A stretch of DNA of 64,000 nt from Mangrovibacter plantisponsor (GTDB lineage Bacteria; Pseudomonadota; Gammaproteobacteria; Enterobacterales; Enterobacteriaceae): NCBI RefSeq assembly GCF_003182475.1, contig NZ_QGTS01000002.1, positions 419,526 to 483,525 of the forward strand, written 5' to 3'. The notes under the pieces are model-generated. The model saw only the letters and a program-made list of their open reading frames with translations, did not search any database and had not been told where the DNA came from. The first letter of the stretch is position 1. Each line of letters opens with the position of its first letter. A program made the position numbers and the translations under genes. Below, piece after piece: positions 62,099 to 64,000 of this stretch.

Positions 62099-62121
62099 TC
62101 AACCCTATAATCCGGATACCC
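62099..62121. repeat. Right terminal inverted repeat of the 530-bp element
   Basis: Exact complement of 61592-61614. Confidence 0.95.
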
Positions 62122-62129
62122 TCTTTAAT
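62122..62129. repeat. Target site duplication, right copy (TCTTTAAT)
   Basis: Identical to 61584-61591. Confidence 0.93.
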
Positions 62130-62398
62130 AAACGCGCTCAGGCCGAGTAACGCCGCATTAATAGAGATGCTATCGCTGGTGGTAATTGCTGCCCTCGCTT
62201 CGGGTGATTGCTTAAGCCACCACAAGATAGTATCGCCATCAGGAACGGCACCGGTGGCCATGGCGCTGGTAAGGTCAATGACCTGGTAAAACTCAGGCCC
62301 TGACTCACCGGAATCAGGGTCGAAAAATACGGAACCAATGGAAACTACTGGAGCGTTGGATTTAGTGCCCATGCTTTCAATATCAATCATTAAATGGT

Positions 62399-62695
62399 TC
62401 ATTGCGTTACCCAATTATCTTCAATTACCACACTCAGCCGATGCAGCCAGTCTGCGAGCTTTAACATTGCTTCGCGGTCACTTAGCCCTTTTGGAAAATC
62501 ATCAAAGTCTATATTGGGTTTGAATTCCCCATAATTATTACGCTCAACAGTAAGATTCAGCTCAAGTACAGTTTTTTGTCCGGAGTGCCGTAACTGGTAC
62601 ACGGACTTTGAATTTTTCTCTTTTGGGTTGAAGTGGTACTCAATGAGTACCGCCTGATGTCTTCCTTTGTTATTTCCACGCCACGCATTGTTCAT
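62399..62695 (-). CDS. Phage early-region protein of unknown function (98 residues)
   Basis: The protein starts MNNAWRGNNKGRHQAVLIEY and contains VYQLRHSGQKTVLELNLTVE and PNIDFDDFPKGLSDREAMLKLADWLHRL. It may be a small single-strand or lambda-left-operon type protein, but I cannot assign it. GGAG lies five bases before the ATG; a GTG six bases further upstream, overlapping the preceding stop, is an alternative. Its stop overlaps the exonuclease start (ATGA), so the genes are coupled. Confidence 0.65.
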   Translation of the reverse strand: MNNAWRGNNKGRHQAVLIEYHFNPKEKNSKSVYQLRHSGQKTVLELNLTVERNNYGEFKPNIDFDDFPKGLSDREAMLKLADWLHRLSVVIEDNWVTQ

Positions 62696-62697
62696 AC

Positions 62698-62793
62698 TCA
62701 CTCCAGAACCAGCACTGCGAGATAACCGATAGCCGTGAAGAACGCCACCGCCATAAATCCCATGAACATGAGAGCGCCTGGTGAATATCGCAT
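62698..62793 (-). CDS. Small phage membrane protein (31 residues)
   Basis: The frame MRYSPGALMFMGFMAVAFFT, ending YLAVLVLE, forms one transmembrane helix. It fits exactly between two coupled genes: it starts one base after the upstream stop and ends next to the following start. No family is recognised. Tight packing in the operon is the main support. Confidence 0.6.
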   Translation of the reverse strand: MRYSPGALMFMGFMAVAFFTAIGYLAVLVLE

Positions 62794-62794
62794 A

Positions 62795-63310
62795 TCAGGC
62801 CTCCGGTGCTGGTGGTTGAGGGGCGGCGGCGAGCATAGCTTTATAACAAAGACGCGCCCGGTGAGCTGCCTTCTGGCATCCGCTCATGGCTTCATACGCT
62901 TCCCACTCTTCTGGCTTGCTGAATGACTCATCTGGCCAAGATTCAAAACCATCAACAATCATGCTCTCTGTTGGTTCAATCGGCACAAGCTTCCAACCAT
63001 CCGGGATTACCGGAGAGTTAGTGGCTGTAGCTGTGCTGATGGGCCACAGGTAAACAGGAACCACATGCTTGAGTTTTGGATCGCATCCAATGACTACTGC
63101 TGAAATAGACCACATCCAGTGATTTTCATCGTGATCGTTGGCATGCATTTCCTTGGCGCATCTTTCTGTGACAAAACCAAACGGTTTCTGATTGAGCGCA
63201 TCCAGAATAGTTTTAACTGCCTCGGTATAACCCCAGTATTTTGCATTCTGGCCTGATATGGCAGCCTGTAACTGGCTTTTTGCCTCTTCGAAAGTCATTT
63301 TATTTTTCAT
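62795..63310 (-). CDS. Phage hypothetical protein (171 residues)
   Basis: The N-terminal half is helical (TFEEAKSQLQAAISGQNAKYWGY). The middle holds HDENHWMWSISAVVIGCDP, and the C-terminal half carries the phage-common phrase VIPDGWKLVPIEPTESMIVDG followed by a WEAYEAMSGCQKAAHRARLCYKAMLAAAP tail. Proteins with that phrase recur in the early left regions of enteric phages; no function is known to me. Its start overlaps the upstream stop by four bases. Confidence 0.7.
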   Translation of the reverse strand: MKNKMTFEEAKSQLQAAISGQNAKYWGYTEAVKTILDALNQKPFGFVTERCAKEMHANDHDENHWMWSISAVVIGCDPKLKHVVPVYLWPISTATATNSPVIPDGWKLVPIEPTESMIVDGFESWPDESFSKPEEWEAYEAMSGCQKAAHRARLCYKAMLAAAPQPPAPEA

Positions 63311-63855
63311 GCTGCAGATCCTTTATCTCTGAGCCAGATGCATACCGGTCCGTCTTCGTGGTCATGAATAGAGACAATAAACCAGCCTTCACCCTCAGGT
63401 TGTTTTGGTTGCCACTCCAGAATGTCGATATCGCCATTCCCGTAGCAGCGCTCCAAAATACTCTCTGCATCTTTGTCGCCGTCCATCCAGCCGCATGCAA
63501 TTTCATAGCCGATGATGTTCAACCAGTCTGTCATCACGCGGTCTGACTCTTCATCAGGCCAGTCAGGGTGACGCCAGTAGCCATGTTCTGAACGGGCAGG
63601 CTTTACGGGTTGGAGGAATCTCTTATCGCCTTTTTCACGCCACTGCTTTACCAGTCTTTGTGGCTTCATGCTGTAACGAGCAGCTGCCTGCAGAAAACCT
63701 AAATGAGGACCGAACAGCATCACGTTCTTTTCGATGTCCCGCGGTGACATCCACAACCAATGCTGATCGCCGTCATCTTCGGTAATATCGACGCGGGCGG
63801 CATCAGCACCACGGCTATAGCGTGTAGTGTTAAACTCTGATAAGCGGAATTTCAT
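63307..63855 (-). CDS. Phage hypothetical protein (182 residues)
   Basis: It starts MKFRLSEFNTTRYSRGADAA and includes DGDQHWLWMSPRDIEKNVMLFG, a KPARSEHGYWRHPDWPDEES segment and a WFIVSIHDHEDGPVCIWLRD end. It is acidic and soluble with no motif I can name. ATGA overlaps join it to both neighbours, so it belongs to the early left operon. Confidence 0.7.
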   Translation of the reverse strand: MKFRLSEFNTTRYSRGADAARVDITEDDGDQHWLWMSPRDIEKNVMLFGPHLGFLQAAARYSMKPQRLVKQWREKGDKRFLQPVKPARSEHGYWRHPDWPDEESDRVMTDWLNIIGYEIACGWMDGDKDAESILERCYGNGDIDILEWQPKQPEGEGWFIVSIHDHEDGPVCIWLRDKGSAA

Positions 63856-64000
63856 AAACCACGCTCCTGTTTAAGTTTCAGTTCAGCATCGCTCTTGCAA
63901 TAAGCACACATGGTGCAGCCAGGAACGGCTACACGGCGCTTTTCTGGAATAGGTTCGCCACAGCCTTTGCAGTGAGTTGCGGAAATAGCACTGTGGTTAA
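63852..64000 (-). CDS. DksA/TraR-type C4 zinc-finger protein, C-terminal part (cut by window edge)
   Basis: The visible 48 residues include HCKGCGEPIPEKRR and CTMCAYCK, the CxxC...CxxC finger of the small TraR/DksA-like proteins common in phage early regions. Some members bind RNA polymerase and mimic DksA plus ppGpp. The start lies beyond position 64000. Its stop overlaps the next ATG. Confidence 0.8.
   Translation of the reverse strand, partial: NHSAISATHCKGCGEPIPEKRRVAVPGCTMCAYCKSDAELKLKQERGL

Larger units (their letters stand above)
61592..62121. mobile_element. 530-bp terminal-inverted-repeat element with two small ORFs and no transposase
   Basis: The ends are perfect 23-bp inverted repeats (61592-61614 and 62099-62121) that start GGGTATCCGGAT at the outer edge. 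They are flanked by an exact 8-bp duplication of the exonuclease gene. The interior is nearly filled by two minus-strand ORFs (69 and 62 codons) and contains no transposase, so the element would have to be moved by an enzyme in trans. IS families making 8-bp duplications with GG-ended repeats (IS1595, ISL3, IS6) are possible sources; I do not recognise the repeat. It fits a mobile insertion cassette or a cargo-bearing MITE. Confidence 0.9.
61310..62402 (-). pseudogene. DUF5051-type 3'-5' exonuclease gene split by an inserted element
   Basis: The 5' part (62402-62122) encodes MNHLMIDIESMGTKSNAPVV with the DEDD-type D-E pair, through LLGLSAFIK. The 3' part (61583-61310) encodes DNTNADRVQIWSNGANFDG, then PFEGEQHNALADARHQAKYV, with the remaining acidic residues. 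Between them lie a 530-bp element and an 8-bp duplication. Joining the parts across one TCTTTAAT copy gives an uninterrupted 184-codon frame of normal family length, so the break is recent and caused by insertion. Now the N-terminal part reads 19 codons into the element and stops, ending LVINSDLSVDG. The first gene upstream overlaps it by four bases. Confidence 0.92.

Noticed and set aside
61592..62121. Inverted repeats as the borders of an invertible switch
   Set aside because: The exact 8-bp duplication outside the repeats and the in-frame repair of the exonuclease on removal point to insertion. Flipping the segment would not rejoin the gene, and no dedicated invertase is adjacent.

Overview
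The window is chromosomal DNA of a member of the Enterobacteriaceae. The evidence is a set of recognisable enteric genes (amn, nac, cheV, gss, mtfA, entD, rspB, iroBCD), three identical tRNA-Asn genes and the block tRNA-Asn / mtfA / tRNA-Ser(CGA), which I recall as the same neighbourhood in Escherichia coli. I cannot name the genus. The rare fabV and mesX-mesD genes and cheV next to nac make it unlike E. coli itself.

Layout. 1-443: N-terminus of an MscS-type channel, cut by the window edge. 939-6001: amine or amino-acid catabolism set (ornithine-cyclodeaminase-like protein, FAD oxidase, APC permease, AraC regulator). 6367-12746: Nlp-like DNA-binding protein, then a sugar-acid locus with rspB and an MFS transporter divergent from a mannonate dehydratase and an RspR-type regulator, then a YahK-type alcohol dehydrogenase. 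13311-21475: a tightly coupled seven-gene operon (taurine-type ABC importer, sulfopropanediol-dehydrogenase-like enzyme, small-molecule kinase, two further dehydrogenases) facing a convergent FMN hydroxyacid oxidase. 21915-25499: an unknown protein, fabV and an Ail/OmpX porin. 26231-35341: Fur-box-preceded siderophore locus (fepA-like receptor, iroB, iroC, iroD). 35619-37989: a serC paralogue with a TPR/ATP-grasp ligase. 38096-40281: flavin-reductase remnant, GST and LysR regulator.

40324-59936 is a more core-like segment punctuated by three tRNA-Asn genes: aminopeptidase P, amn, a D-amino-acid aminotransferase, ogt, entD, a nucleoside-gate protein, a GPH sugar symporter, a HigBA-like toxin-antitoxin pair, nac (with visible NtrC and sigma-54 sites), cheV (with a FliA-type promoter), a butanediol-dehydrogenase-like SDR, gss, and the folate-independent methionine synthase pair mesX-mesD, then mtfA and tRNA-Ser.

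60010-64000 is the left end of a prophage integrated at tRNA-Ser: integrase, DUF4224-type Xis candidate, a DUF5051-type 3'-5' exonuclease and small early genes, all on the minus strand. The exonuclease gene is split by a 530-bp element with perfect 23-bp terminal inverted repeats and an exact 8-bp target duplication. Removing the element and one repeat restores a 184-codon reading frame. The element has no transposase and carries two small ORFs I do not recognise. It is the strongest candidate here for something undescribed; the seven-gene operon with its unexplained kinase is second.
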